Below, in pieces: positions 1-8,762 of a stretch of DNA of 64,000 nucleotides. The notes beneath the pieces were generated by a model, which did not search any database, had not been told where the DNA came from, and was given only the letters and a program-made list of their open reading frames with translations. Source of the stretch: Gimesia alba (GTDB lineage Bacteria; Planctomycetota; Planctomycetia; Planctomycetales; Planctomycetaceae); the NCBI RefSeq assembly GCF_007744675.1, contig NZ_CP036269.1:682001-746000 (forward strand), given 5' to 3'. Each line of letters opens with the position of its first letter. Positions within the stretch are counted from its first letter, which is position 1. The position numbers were made by a program, and so were the translations under genes.

Positions 1-698
1 ACCTTTGCTTCAACCAGTAGAGGCACGGTTGTGAAGTTGACATCGTTTGTTTTCAACATGATCTGCTCACGAATGGGACCCAGGGGCGTTTTGGGAGACA
101 GATTCAGTACGATATTATAATTCACGCGTCCGCCGCCACGACCGGTTTCGATGGCTTTCACTGTCAAAGAAGGGTCTTTGGTTTCGATGCCGGTTATGGC
201 CCAGTCATCACGGCCCGCATAGGCCAGTGCGACAGTGGTTTCAGCGCCTTTGCCGACTTCGACAGAACCGAAGTTGGCAGCACCGGGTGTGAAGACAACA
301 TCGGTACGGATATAAGCAGTAATAGGAACTCGGATTTCGGCATACTGCGGTGCATCGATGGTTACGATGACGTTGGAATCTTTACGTCGCTGAAACCGAG
401 CGGTATCCATTTTGACCTGGATGTAACCTTCTTCGCCAGGTTCCAGAATACTTTTGGACGGTTCTGCAGCAGAGCAACCGCAGGTGGTACGGACGTTTGA
501 AATATGAACCTGGTTAGGGTAGATATTTTTAATTTTCAGACGGTATTGAGCGTCAGAACCACGGGCAATGACACCAAAGTCAATTTTGTCTTTGTCGAAC
601 ATCTTCTGGGCCCATTCCTGAGCGTAGGAAGGAGCGGTGGTCAACACAAACAAAAACAGGCTCAGAATACCAAATCGGAAACTACTCTTTTTTAACAT
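1..698 (-). CDS. DUF1573 domain secreted protein (3' end outside window)
   Basis: Reads leftwards from an ATG at 698 and is still open at base 1, so the C-terminus is missing; 232 codons are visible. Residues 1 to about 26 form a signal peptide ending near APSYA. The mature part starts with a beta-rich Ig-like domain containing the TTCGCSAAEPS motif, the conserved Cys-Gly-Cys turn of DUF1573 domains, followed by a second Ig-like repeat. DUF1573 proteins are abundant in Planctomycetes and Bacteroidetes and are exported; their biochemical role is not established. No partner gene is visible on this side. The family call is firm, the function unknown. Confidence 0.85.
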   Translation of the reverse strand, partial: MLKKSSFRFGILSLFLFVLTTAPSYAQEWAQKMFDKDKIDFGVIARGSDAQYRLKIKNIYPNQVHISNVRTTCGCSAAEPSKSILEPGEEGYIQVKMDTARFQRRKDSNVIVTIDAPQYAEIRVPITAYIRTDVVFTPGAANFGSVEVGKGAETTVALAYAGRDDWAITGIETKDPSLTVKAIETGRGGGRVNYNIVLNLSPKTPLGPIREQIMLKTNDVNFTTVPLLVEAK

Positions 699-1702
699 TA
701 TAGAATCTCACTTCTGCAAAAGTATTAACTTCGATGTATGAATAAAGTTGAGCTACTGAGATTGTTAAAAGGCAGGCGAGTGGACCGACTTTCAGCACGC
801 AACTTTTCAATCATAATTAGTGCAGAATCCATTCACAGAGACGTTTCACACTACTTGTAAAATCGGGCTTACATAAACTCTTGCCGTTGTCTGAAACTCA
901 GAAGTAGGAACAGTTCATCAGGCCTAAATCAGATCGCCAGCATTATAGTGCGTTTATGCATCCGAGATCAATTTTGATATTCAGAACATAAGCAATTGGC
1001 GTATGTGTGACAAATACATCAGTCGGCATCGACACTTTGGTGGTGGCAATTTAGTTCGCATACGTGGAATTGTCAATGTTGTCTCTTTCAGTTCGAAACT
1101 GCTAGCCCTTGCCGGCGCAAGCGGATTAATCCGACTCGATTCAAGCCCTCTGATGCGGATGTTTGTGATGTCGCAACTAGCTTCTGTAAATAGATTTGGG
1201 TGAATACTGGTTGCATACGGATTTTCAGTAAAACTGGTGAAAATTGATGCAATCGATTCCCCTGAACGACAAAGTTTTCCTTATTTTAACAGGCTTTCCC
1301 ATCTTGGTTGAGGTGAGTTTTTTACCGGTTCGAAAGGACTCTCAAAGCAGTTCAACTCAATTCGCGAAAAACCGGCTTTCTCTGAATTCCATTCTGCATG
1401 GCTGATGGGGAGTGATACGTTTGAAAGTAGAGTGTGCTGCATTTGAAGTCACTCTGACAAATACACCATGACCAACAGACAAACATCGAGTTTGTCTGAC
1501 GATGTGATAAGGGAGACGGGATGTCTTTCGCTATCAGACTGGCTTCATTCTCCTGAGTGTGAATGAACTGGTTCGTTTCATACAAAAAAGCGTTTTGAGT
1601 TGAGAGTTGCTAAAGCGAAAAGATGAGAAACGTCACTGTGTGCTCAGTGACACTGGGAGAACTTCAGTTCGGTCTCATTATAACAGGGAGTATTAGGTTA
1701 AA
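699..1702. other. Intergenic region, about 1 kb, no supported gene
   Basis: Divergent spacer between the DUF1573 gene (reading left) and the Cys/His-rich secreted protein gene (reading right). Only short, overlapping open frames are present on both strands, none with a convincing ribosome-binding site or recognisable protein. It must hold promoters for both flanking genes, but I could not pick hexamers with confidence. Confidence 0.6.
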
Positions 1703-2476
1703 ATGATGAACATAAAAACTGCCAAGGCAGGTCTGACCGGACTGATGGTTCTGGGACTGGTCTGGTTGGCATCGCCGAACCAGGTCGAAGCTGGTCACCA
1801 TAAATGTGGTAAAGGTCATTGCGGTCGGGGTGGTCTGTCTCTGTTTCATTCGGGTAAATGTTGCAGCCCGTGGAAGCTGGGACATAAACATAAATGTCGA
1901 ACCGGTTGCGGGGAAAGTTCCTGTGGCTGTGGTTCAGGTTCAATAGCAGATCATTATTATCAAGGAGCCGTCTATGGTTTGGGAAACAGTTCGCGCGTTG
2001 GTTGCCAGTCGTGCCAGTCGGGAGGTGGTGTTGCTGGCTTTAATGGGATACCAGCCGGTGAGAGTGCAGCGCCGCCGTTAGCCATGCAGCCGATGGCGAT
2101 GCCAAGAAGGCCGACGATCCTGCATTATCCGGGAACGATGGGCACCGCTTATATGCGTCCCACCCGCATGATGCCGGCCGATGGGCCTGAAGGCCACCCA
2201 CGTGATGCGGGATTGGATATCTATGCACCTGGTGCGACAGATATTCGCGTGGTTGCGTTGAATCCCCAGCGGGATGAAATGGTTGGTTATCGTGATCCTG
2301 AAAACGATGATATCTGGGAATTTGTAACGAAGCGCCCTTTGATTCCCGGTATTCAACACGTTTATCAGGTGTATGCGATTTTTCCTGAAACCGGGAGAGT
2401 TCCCCAAACCAGACGGGTCCGTTTAATCATGGGGCGAATCGTTGAACTCAGTTATAAGCCTTACCCGAAGCACTGA
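1703..2476 (+). CDS. Secreted Cys/His/Gly-rich protein of unknown function
   Basis: 257 residues starting at tandem ATGs (1703/1706). Residues 1-30 are a signal peptide ending near NQVEA. The next 70 residues are very rich in Cys, His, Gly and Lys (for example GHHKCGKGHCGRGG and CGESSCGCGSGS), with roughly a dozen cysteines, followed by a Met/Pro-rich linker (about 120-155) and a C-terminal beta-rich domain ending RIVELSYKPYPKH. I do not recognise a named family; proteins of this composition occur in planctomycetes. The Cys/His region suggests metal binding or disulfide cross-linking outside the cytoplasm, which is inference. A strong hairpin with a T-run lies 108 bases downstream. Confidence 0.75.
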   Translation: MMNIKTAKAGLTGLMVLGLVWLASPNQVEAGHHKCGKGHCGRGGLSLFHSGKCCSPWKLGHKHKCRTGCGESSCGCGSGSIADHYYQGAVYGLGNSSRVGCQSCQSGGGVAGFNGIPAGESAAPPLAMQPMAMPRRPTILHYPGTMGTAYMRPTRMMPADGPEGHPRDAGLDIYAPGATDIRVVALNPQRDEMVGYRDPENDDIWEFVTKRPLIPGIQHVYQVYAIFPETGRVPQTRRVRLIMGRIVELSYKPYPKH

Positions 2477-2583
2477 TCGCACACTTGAGTGTTGTGCGAG
2501 GAGCTCAGGGAGTCTGTCACCAATCTGTTACGACGATCTTCCTGAAATGAGCTCTGGTTCAATTTGATTTGTCCTGTTGCACC

Positions 2584-2690
2584 CACGCCCTGTTTTGAGC
2601 GCGGTAGTATTTTGAGTCTTGAAGACTGGCTGCAGGTTAGCCAGAACGATTCGACTCAGCTATCATGTTCAGAACAGGGCGTGTTTTTTT
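2584..2690 (+). terminator. Nested long hairpin with T7 tail: terminator or small structured RNA
   Basis: Bases 2584-2601 pair with 2666-2683 (15 consecutive pairs with one G-U, then three more including two G-U). Inside, TGAGTC (2613-2618) pairs with GACTCA (2653-2658), and CTGGCT (2626-2631) pairs with AGCCAG (2639-2644) around a 7-base loop. Seven T follow at 2684-2690. The whole is a rod of about 100 nt ending like an intrinsic terminator. It may simply end the upstream gene, but the ordered inner helices are more than a terminator needs. There is no GGAA apical loop as in SRP RNA. Confidence 0.6.
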
Positions 2691-2744
2691 GTGATGACAC
2701 GACCGACTCCTTTCATTCTGTCGAGTGTAAAAGCAGGCCGATTT

Positions 2745-3803
2745 GTGAACGAAGTGGAATATCTGAGGATCATCTCAGGCCAGAGACAGGATTGGCGCGC
2801 TCAGGCGCTCAAACCCTGTCTGTGGGTTTTCAGTCTGTTTTACCGCGCGGTGGTTTCAATTCGAAATCGAATGTTCGACTGGCGGCTGCGCACGATTGAG
2901 CGGCCTCGTGTTCCGGTCATCAGCCTGGGGAATTTAACGACAGGAGGCACGGGCAAAACTCCGTTCGTAGCTTATCTGACGAAGTGGTTTCAACAACGGC
3001 AGGTTCAAGTCGCATTGTTGAGCCGCGGGTATCGTGCTTTACCGGGCGAAGTGAATGATGAAAAGTTATTGCTGGATCGGCTGTGTCCCGGCGTTCCGCA
3101 TTATCAAAATCCGAATCGCTGCGCTTCTTCAAAGCAGGCAATTAACGAGGGCGCGCAACTTCTGGTTCTGGACGATGGATTTCAGCATCGCAAGCTGGCG
3201 CGTGATCTGGATATTGTGCTGATTGATGCCGTGTGTCCCTGGGGCCATGGCTGGCTTTTGCCACGCGGCTTGATGCGCGAACCAAAGTCGTCATTAAAGC
3301 GGGCAGACTTTGTGATCCTGACCCGCGCCGATCAATGTTCGCCCGCGGCATTGGCGCATCTGAAAGAGGAGGTTGCCCGAACTCTTTCGCGAGATCGAAT
3401 CGCCTGTGCGGTCTTTCGACCTCAGGAACTTGTGAATGTTTCAGGCGAAACAGAATCTCTGGACTCTGTTGCCGGAAAAACCGTGTGGGGGTTCTGTGCG
3501 ATTGGCAATCCCGAGGGTTTTCGCCAGACACTGGAGAACGCCGGTTTTGTCGTAGCGGGAATGCAAATTTTCCCGGACCATCATCATTATTCGAGTGACG
3601 ATTTGGAGGAGATCGGAGTTCAGGCAGCGAATGCCTCCGCGGAGTTAATTCTGACGACGAGTAAAGATCTGGTTAAAACCAGTGAACAAAAATTGTCTGA
3701 AATACCGGTCTGGTCGGTTGAAATCGGTGCGGAAATCATAGAAGGAAATGAGGTTTTTGAGGGATTACTTCAGAATCTGATGCAGGAAGTGTCCTTGGAC
3801 TGA
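2745..3803 (+). CDS. lpxK: Tetraacyldisaccharide 4'-kinase LpxK
   Basis: Phosphorylates the 4' position of the lipid A disaccharide precursor at the inner membrane, using ATP. The P-loop GNLTTGGTGKTP near residue 60 and the later DDGFQHRKLARD segment are family hallmarks, as is the N-terminal LRIISGQRQDWRAQAL stretch. The frame is open back to 2619, but that region lies inside the stem-loop at 2584-2690; the GTG at 2745 gives 352 residues, the usual family length, and places YLRIISGQ at the N-terminus where it belongs. An ATG at 2694 is an alternative. No other lpx gene is in the window. The enzyme call is strong; the start is less certain. Confidence 0.92.
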   Translation: MNEVEYLRIISGQRQDWRAQALKPCLWVFSLFYRAVVSIRNRMFDWRLRTIERPRVPVISLGNLTTGGTGKTPFVAYLTKWFQQRQVQVALLSRGYRALPGEVNDEKLLLDRLCPGVPHYQNPNRCASSKQAINEGAQLLVLDDGFQHRKLARDLDIVLIDAVCPWGHGWLLPRGLMREPKSSLKRADFVILTRADQCSPAALAHLKEEVARTLSRDRIACAVFRPQELVNVSGETESLDSVAGKTVWGFCAIGNPEGFRQTLENAGFVVAGMQIFPDHHHYSSDDLEEIGVQAANASAELILTTSKDLVKTSEQKLSEIPVWSVEIGAEIIEGNEVFEGLLQNLMQEVSLD

Positions 3804-4120
3804 GTTTTTGTTCTGGCACGGAATTCTCTTCAATTTTGTTTTTTAAACATAAAAACAAATACATATCGGACTTGAGTGCCCCTTTGATCCGGAAAATTGA
3901 GGTAATCCTGTTTCGGAAATACTTGATTTTGGGTCTTTGTTCTGTCATCCTGAAGTCTGACGAGAATTCATTAGTGCGGAATTTTTGTCTCGAGATTTAG
4001 AATCTCACCTGACTTTGTAACCTGCCAAAAACACGGACCTTCTGCATTGAAGCAGGGTTCGTCTCCTTCCCCCATGATGGTCTTTTCAATCGAACTTCAA
4101 ATAAACGAGGTGTTTTAATC
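3804..4120. other. Intergenic region between lpxK and cupredoxin-like gene
   Basis: AT-rich spacer of 317 bases; short T-runs after lpxK (3829-3845) could act in termination but no good stem is seen. A ribosome-binding-like purine stretch is not obvious before the ATG at 4121. Nothing else is supported. Confidence 0.5.
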
Positions 4121-4894
4121 ATGCAAAAATTGAATATTAGCCAGATTTTCATCGCTGCTCTTCTGGTTTCCGGTATGAGTCTTCTCAGCCCAGCAACCGT
4201 TTCTGCAGAGGGTTGGGGATCTATCACAGGGCAGATTGTCTATGACGGCGATGTACCAAAGCCTGTCATTGAGCGTAAAAAAGGCGACCCGCTTGTCAAG
4301 GATACTGCCGTCTGTGCTGCCACAGATCATTTGTCTAATGAGCTCGTGATCAATGCCGATAACAAGGGGATCAAAAACGCCTTCATGTACTTACGGAAAG
4401 TCAAAGATATTCATCCTGACCTGAAGGAATCGAAAGAAAAGACCGTGGTCTTTGATCAGAAGGCTTGTACTTTTTTCCCACATGCGATGGTCGTTCGCAC
4501 GGATCAAAACGTGCTGGTGAAGTCAGCTGATCCCGTGGCTCATAACACACATACTCATCCATTCAGAAATGAAGCGGTGAATTTCATTCTGACCCCCAAT
4601 GATCGCGTGGGAAAAGAAGTTTCCAACCCGGTTGGTGAAAGACTGCCTTTTAAAGTGACCTGTGACATTCATCCCCTTATGAAGGCCTACTGGTTTGTTG
4701 CTGATCACCCCTATGTTGTCGTTTCTGATAAAGATGGAAAATTCACGATTAAAAACCTTCCCGAAGGAGAAAACGAATTCCGTATCTGGCATGAAAAGGG
4801 TGGCTATATCGTTCGCTCATTGGATGTGAATGTCAAAGCGGGAGAAACCATTGATCTGGGTCAGATCAAAATCAGTCCTGCCAAGTTTAAATAA
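4121..4894 (+). CDS. Secreted cupredoxin-like protein with carboxypeptidase-type regulatory domain
   Basis: 257 residues with a signal peptide (cleavage after about VSAEG, residue 31). The N-terminal part begins with the beta-strand SITGQIVYDGDVPKP, typical of carboxypeptidase-regulatory-like folds. The middle carries a type-1 copper pattern: a His cluster HNTHTHPF (about 143-150) and CDIHPLMKAYWFV (about 184), giving Cys, His and Met spaced as in blue-copper ligand loops. The C-terminal segment DKDGKFTIKNLPEGENEFRIWHEKGG again looks like a regulatory-like fold. Expected outside the cytoplasm, probably as a small electron carrier or copper-binding protein; this is inferred from motifs. A clear terminator follows at 4928. 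Confidence 0.75.
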   Translation: MQKLNISQIFIAALLVSGMSLLSPATVSAEGWGSITGQIVYDGDVPKPVIERKKGDPLVKDTAVCAATDHLSNELVINADNKGIKNAFMYLRKVKDIHPDLKESKEKTVVFDQKACTFFPHAMVVRTDQNVLVKSADPVAHNTHTHPFRNEAVNFILTPNDRVGKEVSNPVGERLPFKVTCDIHPLMKAYWFVADHPYVVVSDKDGKFTIKNLPEGENEFRIWHEKGGYIVRSLDVNVKAGETIDLGQIKISPAKFK

Positions 4895-4927
4895 TCAATC
4901 TCAGTGATCTGAGAGATTTTTCGATAC

Positions 4928-4957
4928 GGGCACGTCCGATGGGGCGTGTCCTTTTTA
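4928..4957 (+). terminator. Intrinsic terminator
   Basis: GGGCACGTCC (4928-4937) pairs over its whole length, with two G-U pairs, with GGGCGTGTCC (4942-4951) around a GATG loop, followed by T5. It lies 33 bases after the stop of the cupredoxin-like gene. Confidence 0.85.
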
Positions 4958-5000
4958 ATGCCTTGTCACTGTTGCCGAAGATGGTGAGGTCGTCATAACC

Positions 5001-7169
5001 ATGCAAATGCTTCGTGGTTTCATCACACTGCTTGTGTTGGGAACGACTTGTTTCTCGGCAGAGTTCTGTCTGGCGCAGCCGGAGCCGCTAGACGCTTCAC
5101 TGAAATTTCGTGAATCTGTCTCATTGGATGTGAATAATACGGTACTCAAAAAAATGGGTTCCGTGCGTGATTATCTGGCAGAGCGACAGTGGGAAGATGC
5201 GGTCAACATCTTAGTACAGATTTCCAATGAATACGGCGACTCGCTGTATCCCGAATCGCCGGGCCGGTATCTGCGGGTGTCGGAATACTGCCAGAATCTG
5301 CTGGCTGGTTTTCCGCGTGAAGCGATCGCCATCTATCGTGAAAAAACTGACCCGCGTGCCAAACGCTGGTGGGAACAGGCCGAGACAGATGCGACCGTTC
5401 AACCGCTGTTGAATATTATTGAACAGGCTTTAATGAGCAGTTATGGAGATGACGCCTTGTATCGACTGGGAGAGATTTCCTGGGAACAGGGAGATTTGTC
5501 TCAAGCCCGCGCTTACTGGAGGAAATTGATCCCTCCCACCGACGCCGCTCCGCGGGGCCAGTATGATCCGGGCGTGTTTCTTTATCCCGACACCGATTTA
5601 CCGATACCGTCTATCCTGGCGCGGCTTGTTCTGGTCAGCTTTTTCGAAGGAAACATTGAACGGGCTGCGTTGGAAAGGGATGTATTCCGCAAGAAATATC
5701 CGGAAGCGACTGGTACTCTGGCGGGGCAAAAGGGAAATTTGGCAGCGATCTTAACTTCTATCCTGGCAGATCCTTCTCAGGTATCGCTTCCCGCGACACG
5801 ACTGGAAATGCAGACGTTTGCCGGTGATCAGAGACGGAACTTCAGCGCAGAAAAAAAACTGGATGTCGGTGCGATCGCATGGTCTTTTCCAGTGCCGCTT
5901 AACTGGAGCCAGGAGTTTCCCCGCAAGCCGGCCTTCGCGCAGCGAATTTCCCCCGGACTGTTTCCGGTCGTGAGTGGGGAACATGTCTACTTCAATGATG
6001 ACGAACGGATTTATGCGTTGAACTGGAAGAGCGGACTACCGGCGTGGTCCGGGGAAGAACAGGCTAGCCCGATCATTTACCCGACGGTGCCGGGTGGTAC
6101 CTCCCGACTTCCCTTTCGGCCTGTGGTGGGAGTGCCTCGGTTTACGATGACGATTGCCGATGGCCGTCTTTATGCCCGCATGGGATCTCCGGTGACATCG
6201 GTTGCCAAAGATGAACGCCTGGGTCTGTTTTCGGATCTGGTGTGCCTGGATATTGATCAGGGGCAGGGAAAACTACTTTGGAAAATTTCTTCTGCTCAGT
6301 TGCGCGAACTGAATTATGTCTGGTCATTCGAAGGGGCACCGGTCGTTTCTGGCGATCGACTGTATGTGATTTTGCATCGCGGTTTTCCAGAAGTACAAAC
6401 CAATGTTGCGTGTTTCTCGACAGAGAGCGGGGAACTGATCTGGAATCAGAAGGTTTGTCTGGCGTTACGAAATATTGAAGAGGGTGTGAACTATATCACG
6501 CATTTATTACTGACCCTGGCAGAAGGCCAGCTTTATCTTTCCACGGATATGGGAGCCATCGCTTCACTGGACTCCCGAGACGGCAAGATCAACTGGCTGG
6601 TGACCTATGCTTCACAAGAGGGAGTCAACAAACATGAGCTCAGCGATCATATGGAAACGGGGCTGGTGCCCTGCGTGTATGATCGTGGGATTCTGTTTGC
6701 CGCTCCGCAGGACTCCACTGAATTAATGGCCTTGGATGCTGATACCGGTTTGTTACTTTGGCGGCGGGAATTGCCGCATCAAATTCGGAATCTGCTGGGT
6801 GTGAATGGATCGACTCTCATCGCCAGCGGCAACCAGCTATGGGGCCTGGATCGAGTTACCGGCGTTGTCAAATGGAAGCTGGGTTCCCAGGACCCGGAAG
6901 GCTATGGTTATGGTCGAGGAGTTCTGGCGGGAGATTATGTTTACTGGCCTTTACGGGAAGAGATTCTGGTCGTCGATTCCGAACGGGGAACCTTAACACA
7001 AAGAATCGCGTTGCGAGCCCTGCATGGGAAAACGGGGGGGAATTTAATCATCGCGGGGCAGCAATTGCTGGTTGCTCAGCCTCGTCAGGTGACCGCATTT
7101 GGTGAATATAGTCAGTTGCCGTCTGAAGCGGACGACGAGAAGAAGATTTCTGCGTTCATAGCAAAATAG
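5001..7169 (+). CDS. Secreted TPR plus PQQ-like beta-propeller protein
   Basis: 722 residues. A signal peptide (1 to about 26, ending FCLAQ) precedes a helical TPR-like region (about 45-190, with GEISWEQGDLSQARAYWRKL) and a beta-propeller (about 285-700) made of PQQ/BamB-type blades such as VYFNDDERIYALNWKSG, LMALDADTGLLLWRRELP and LWGLDRVTGVVKWKLG. The Trp-containing blade ends are the hallmark of this repeat. No quinoprotein dehydrogenase catalytic motif is seen, so a scaffold or binding role is more likely than enzymatic activity. It is about half the size of the related gene at 8763-13373 with the same architecture; the two flank a peroxiredoxin and a lipoprotein on the same strand. Confidence 0.8.
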   Translation: MQMLRGFITLLVLGTTCFSAEFCLAQPEPLDASLKFRESVSLDVNNTVLKKMGSVRDYLAERQWEDAVNILVQISNEYGDSLYPESPGRYLRVSEYCQNLLAGFPREAIAIYREKTDPRAKRWWEQAETDATVQPLLNIIEQALMSSYGDDALYRLGEISWEQGDLSQARAYWRKLIPPTDAAPRGQYDPGVFLYPDTDLPIPSILARLVLVSFFEGNIERAALERDVFRKKYPEATGTLAGQKGNLAAILTSILADPSQVSLPATRLEMQTFAGDQRRNFSAEKKLDVGAIAWSFPVPLNWSQEFPRKPAFAQRISPGLFPVVSGEHVYFNDDERIYALNWKSGLPAWSGEEQASPIIYPTVPGGTSRLPFRPVVGVPRFTMTIADGRLYARMGSPVTSVAKDERLGLFSDLVCLDIDQGQGKLLWKISSAQLRELNYVWSFEGAPVVSGDRLYVILHRGFPEVQTNVACFSTESGELIWNQKVCLALRNIEEGVNYITHLLLTLAEGQLYLSTDMGAIASLDSRDGKINWLVTYASQEGVNKHELSDHMETGLVPCVYDRGILFAAPQDSTELMALDADTGLLLWRRELPHQIRNLLGVNGSTLIASGNQLWGLDRVTGVVKWKLGSQDPEGYGYGRGVLAGDYVYWPLREEILVVDSERGTLTQRIALRALHGKTGGNLIIAGQQLLVAQPRQVTAFGEYSQLPSEADDEKKISAFIAK

Positions 7170-7226
7170 TTTTCAAAGTGTTTTGTTGATAAATCAATCT
7201 GTAACTTTAAACACAAGGTGAAAGAC

Positions 7227-7829
7227 ATGAAGGTTTTGTATCGTAAACTCTCGATTTCCATGATGAGTCTCGTTTGTCTGTGCGGTTTGTCTGCCAGTGC
7301 TTCGGGGCAGGTCTCAGGGCCTCCCGGAAAAGTGGATGTGGGTGATCGAGCCCCAGCGTTTACCGCCAAGGACGATCAGGGGAAAGGCTGGAAATCGACC
7401 GACTATGTTGGCAAGAAAATCCTGGTGGTTTATTTTTATCCCGCAGATATGACCGGTGGCTGTACCAAGCAGGCTTGTGGATTTCGGGATGATATGAAAA
7501 CGCTGCAAGGAAAGGATGTGGAAGTGATTGGGGTGAGTGGTGATTCCCCCCGAAGTCATCAGCTGTTTAAAAAAGAGTACGATCTGAATTTCACTCTGCT
7601 GGCTGATGAAGATGGCGGTGTCGCGAAGAAATTCGGTGTCCCGTTGAAAAAAGGCGGATCAATCAAGCGAACGATTGATGGTAAAGAAGAAACTTTGACC
7701 CGTGGTGTGACAGCCGCACGCTGGACTTTTGTGATTGACAAAAACGGGAAAGTCGTCATGAAAAACACCAAAGTCAAAGCCGCCGATGACAGTAAAGCGA
7801 TTTTGAAGCTTGTCAACAGCTTGAAATAG
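7227..7829 (+). CDS. Secreted peroxiredoxin, BCP/AhpC-TSA type
   Basis: About 200 residues. I chose ATG 7227 because AAGGTG (7215-7220) sits at proper distance; a GTG at 7218 is in frame. Residues 1 to about 28 are a signal peptide (ASASGQ). The redox site is ADMTGGCTKQACGFRDD: peroxidatic Cys followed five residues later by the resolving Cys, the atypical two-Cys arrangement of BCP enzymes. Later, GVSGDSPRSHQLF and TFVIDKNGKV complete the thioredoxin fold. It reduces peroxides or lipid hydroperoxides with thiol reductants. Export is unusual for BCP homologues and means it acts in the periplasm. It sits between two PQQ-propeller genes and next to a thioredoxin-fold-like lipoprotein. Confidence 0.88.
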   Translation: MKVLYRKLSISMMSLVCLCGLSASASGQVSGPPGKVDVGDRAPAFTAKDDQGKGWKSTDYVGKKILVVYFYPADMTGGCTKQACGFRDDMKTLQGKDVEVIGVSGDSPRSHQLFKKEYDLNFTLLADEDGGVAKKFGVPLKKGGSIKRTIDGKEETLTRGVTAARWTFVIDKNGKVVMKNTKVKAADDSKAILKLVNSLK

Positions 7830-7966
7830 CGGTTTTCGGTTACTGGACAGGCCTGGAACTCACCTGCAAATATCATGATTCGTACTCGACAGTCAACGTA
7901 CTGGCGGCATACAATTGATGATGCAGGTGAGATTTTATTTAAAGTAAATCCAGTCGGAGCAAAGTG

Positions 7967-8656
7967 ATGTGTCGTATCCGTATGAACAAAGTCTGGTCAG
8001 GGTTCGTTGTTTGTCCTGTGTGGGCGGCGATGATGCTGGCGGGCTGCGGGAATGTGGAGCAAGCTGCGAATTCCGTGACTGAAGAACCGGCGAGTCAACG
8101 GGGGGCAGCCTCAGCAATTCCCGGCAGCGCAGCCGACGGCAATCAACCCGACTTGAGTCAGACCGAAGAAGTCTCCTTCCGGTCGGGAATGGAGATTGGT
8201 GCGATCCCGTTGCCGTTTGATGTCGAAGACGTGACCGGCCCGAATCAGGGAAAACATCTCTGTTACCGTTGCCTGTACGGTGAGCGGCCTGTGGTAGGGA
8301 TCTTTGTTCGTGATCTGGATCAGAATACAAAAACGCTGATTCAGAAAATCGACAGGGAAGTAGCCACACATCAGGCTGAAAAACTGGCAGCGTTTGTGGT
8401 CGTTTTAACCGAAGATCCAGCGTCCGCGAAACCGGGTCTGGAACAGGTGGCTCACGAAACAGAAATAAAACATGTTCCCTTAACGGTTTTTGAGGGGGCT
8501 GCCGGCCCGGCAGGTTATAATGTCACAAATGAGGCAACGGTCAATGTGATGATCTGGAAAGGTGATGTAAAAGCAAACCGGGCTTACCAGAAAGGGCAGC
8601 TTAACGATGAGGGGATTCAGGAAATCATTGCCGATACCAGATTGATTGTTCAATAA
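7967..8656 (+). CDS. Lipoprotein with a thioredoxin-like region, function unknown
   Basis: About 229 residues; ATG 7967 chosen because CGGAGC at 7955-7960 is well spaced (GTG 7964 and ATG 7982 also possible). The N-terminus has a lipobox, AMMLAGC, so the mature protein should be membrane-anchored through Cys. The body contains HLCYRCLYGERPVVGIFVRD and KHVPLTVFEGAAGPAGYNV, where a strand-helix-strand and a cis-Pro-like VPLTVF recall thioredoxin folds. The CYRC pair could be redox-active but lies within a predicted strand. It follows the secreted peroxiredoxin by 137 bases, so a shared periplasmic redox role is plausible, not shown. Confidence 0.7.
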   Translation: MCRIRMNKVWSGFVVCPVWAAMMLAGCGNVEQAANSVTEEPASQRGAASAIPGSAADGNQPDLSQTEEVSFRSGMEIGAIPLPFDVEDVTGPNQGKHLCYRCLYGERPVVGIFVRDLDQNTKTLIQKIDREVATHQAEKLAAFVVVLTEDPASAKPGLEQVAHETEIKHVPLTVFEGAAGPAGYNVTNEATVNVMIWKGDVKANRAYQKGQLNDEGIQEIIADTRLIVQ

Positions 8657-8762
8657 ACCTGATCCCAACGCGTTCCATCCGAAAAATGGGTTTTGAAGCA
8701 CGCTCTGAACCTGTTTACAATGAAAATAATTTTTGCAGGAAGTAGAATCTCTTCATTCGCCT

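Noticed and set aside
1003-1203. 66-codon frame in the first intergenic region
   Set aside because: No start signal and no domain; composition like surrounding non-coding DNA.
2584-2690. SRP (4.5S) RNA
   Set aside because: Size and rod shape fit, but the conserved GGAA apical loop and its internal loops are missing.
2619-2744. N-terminal extension of lpxK
   Set aside because: It overlaps the long stem-loop and encodes sequence absent from LpxK proteins; the family N-terminus begins after the GTG at 2745.
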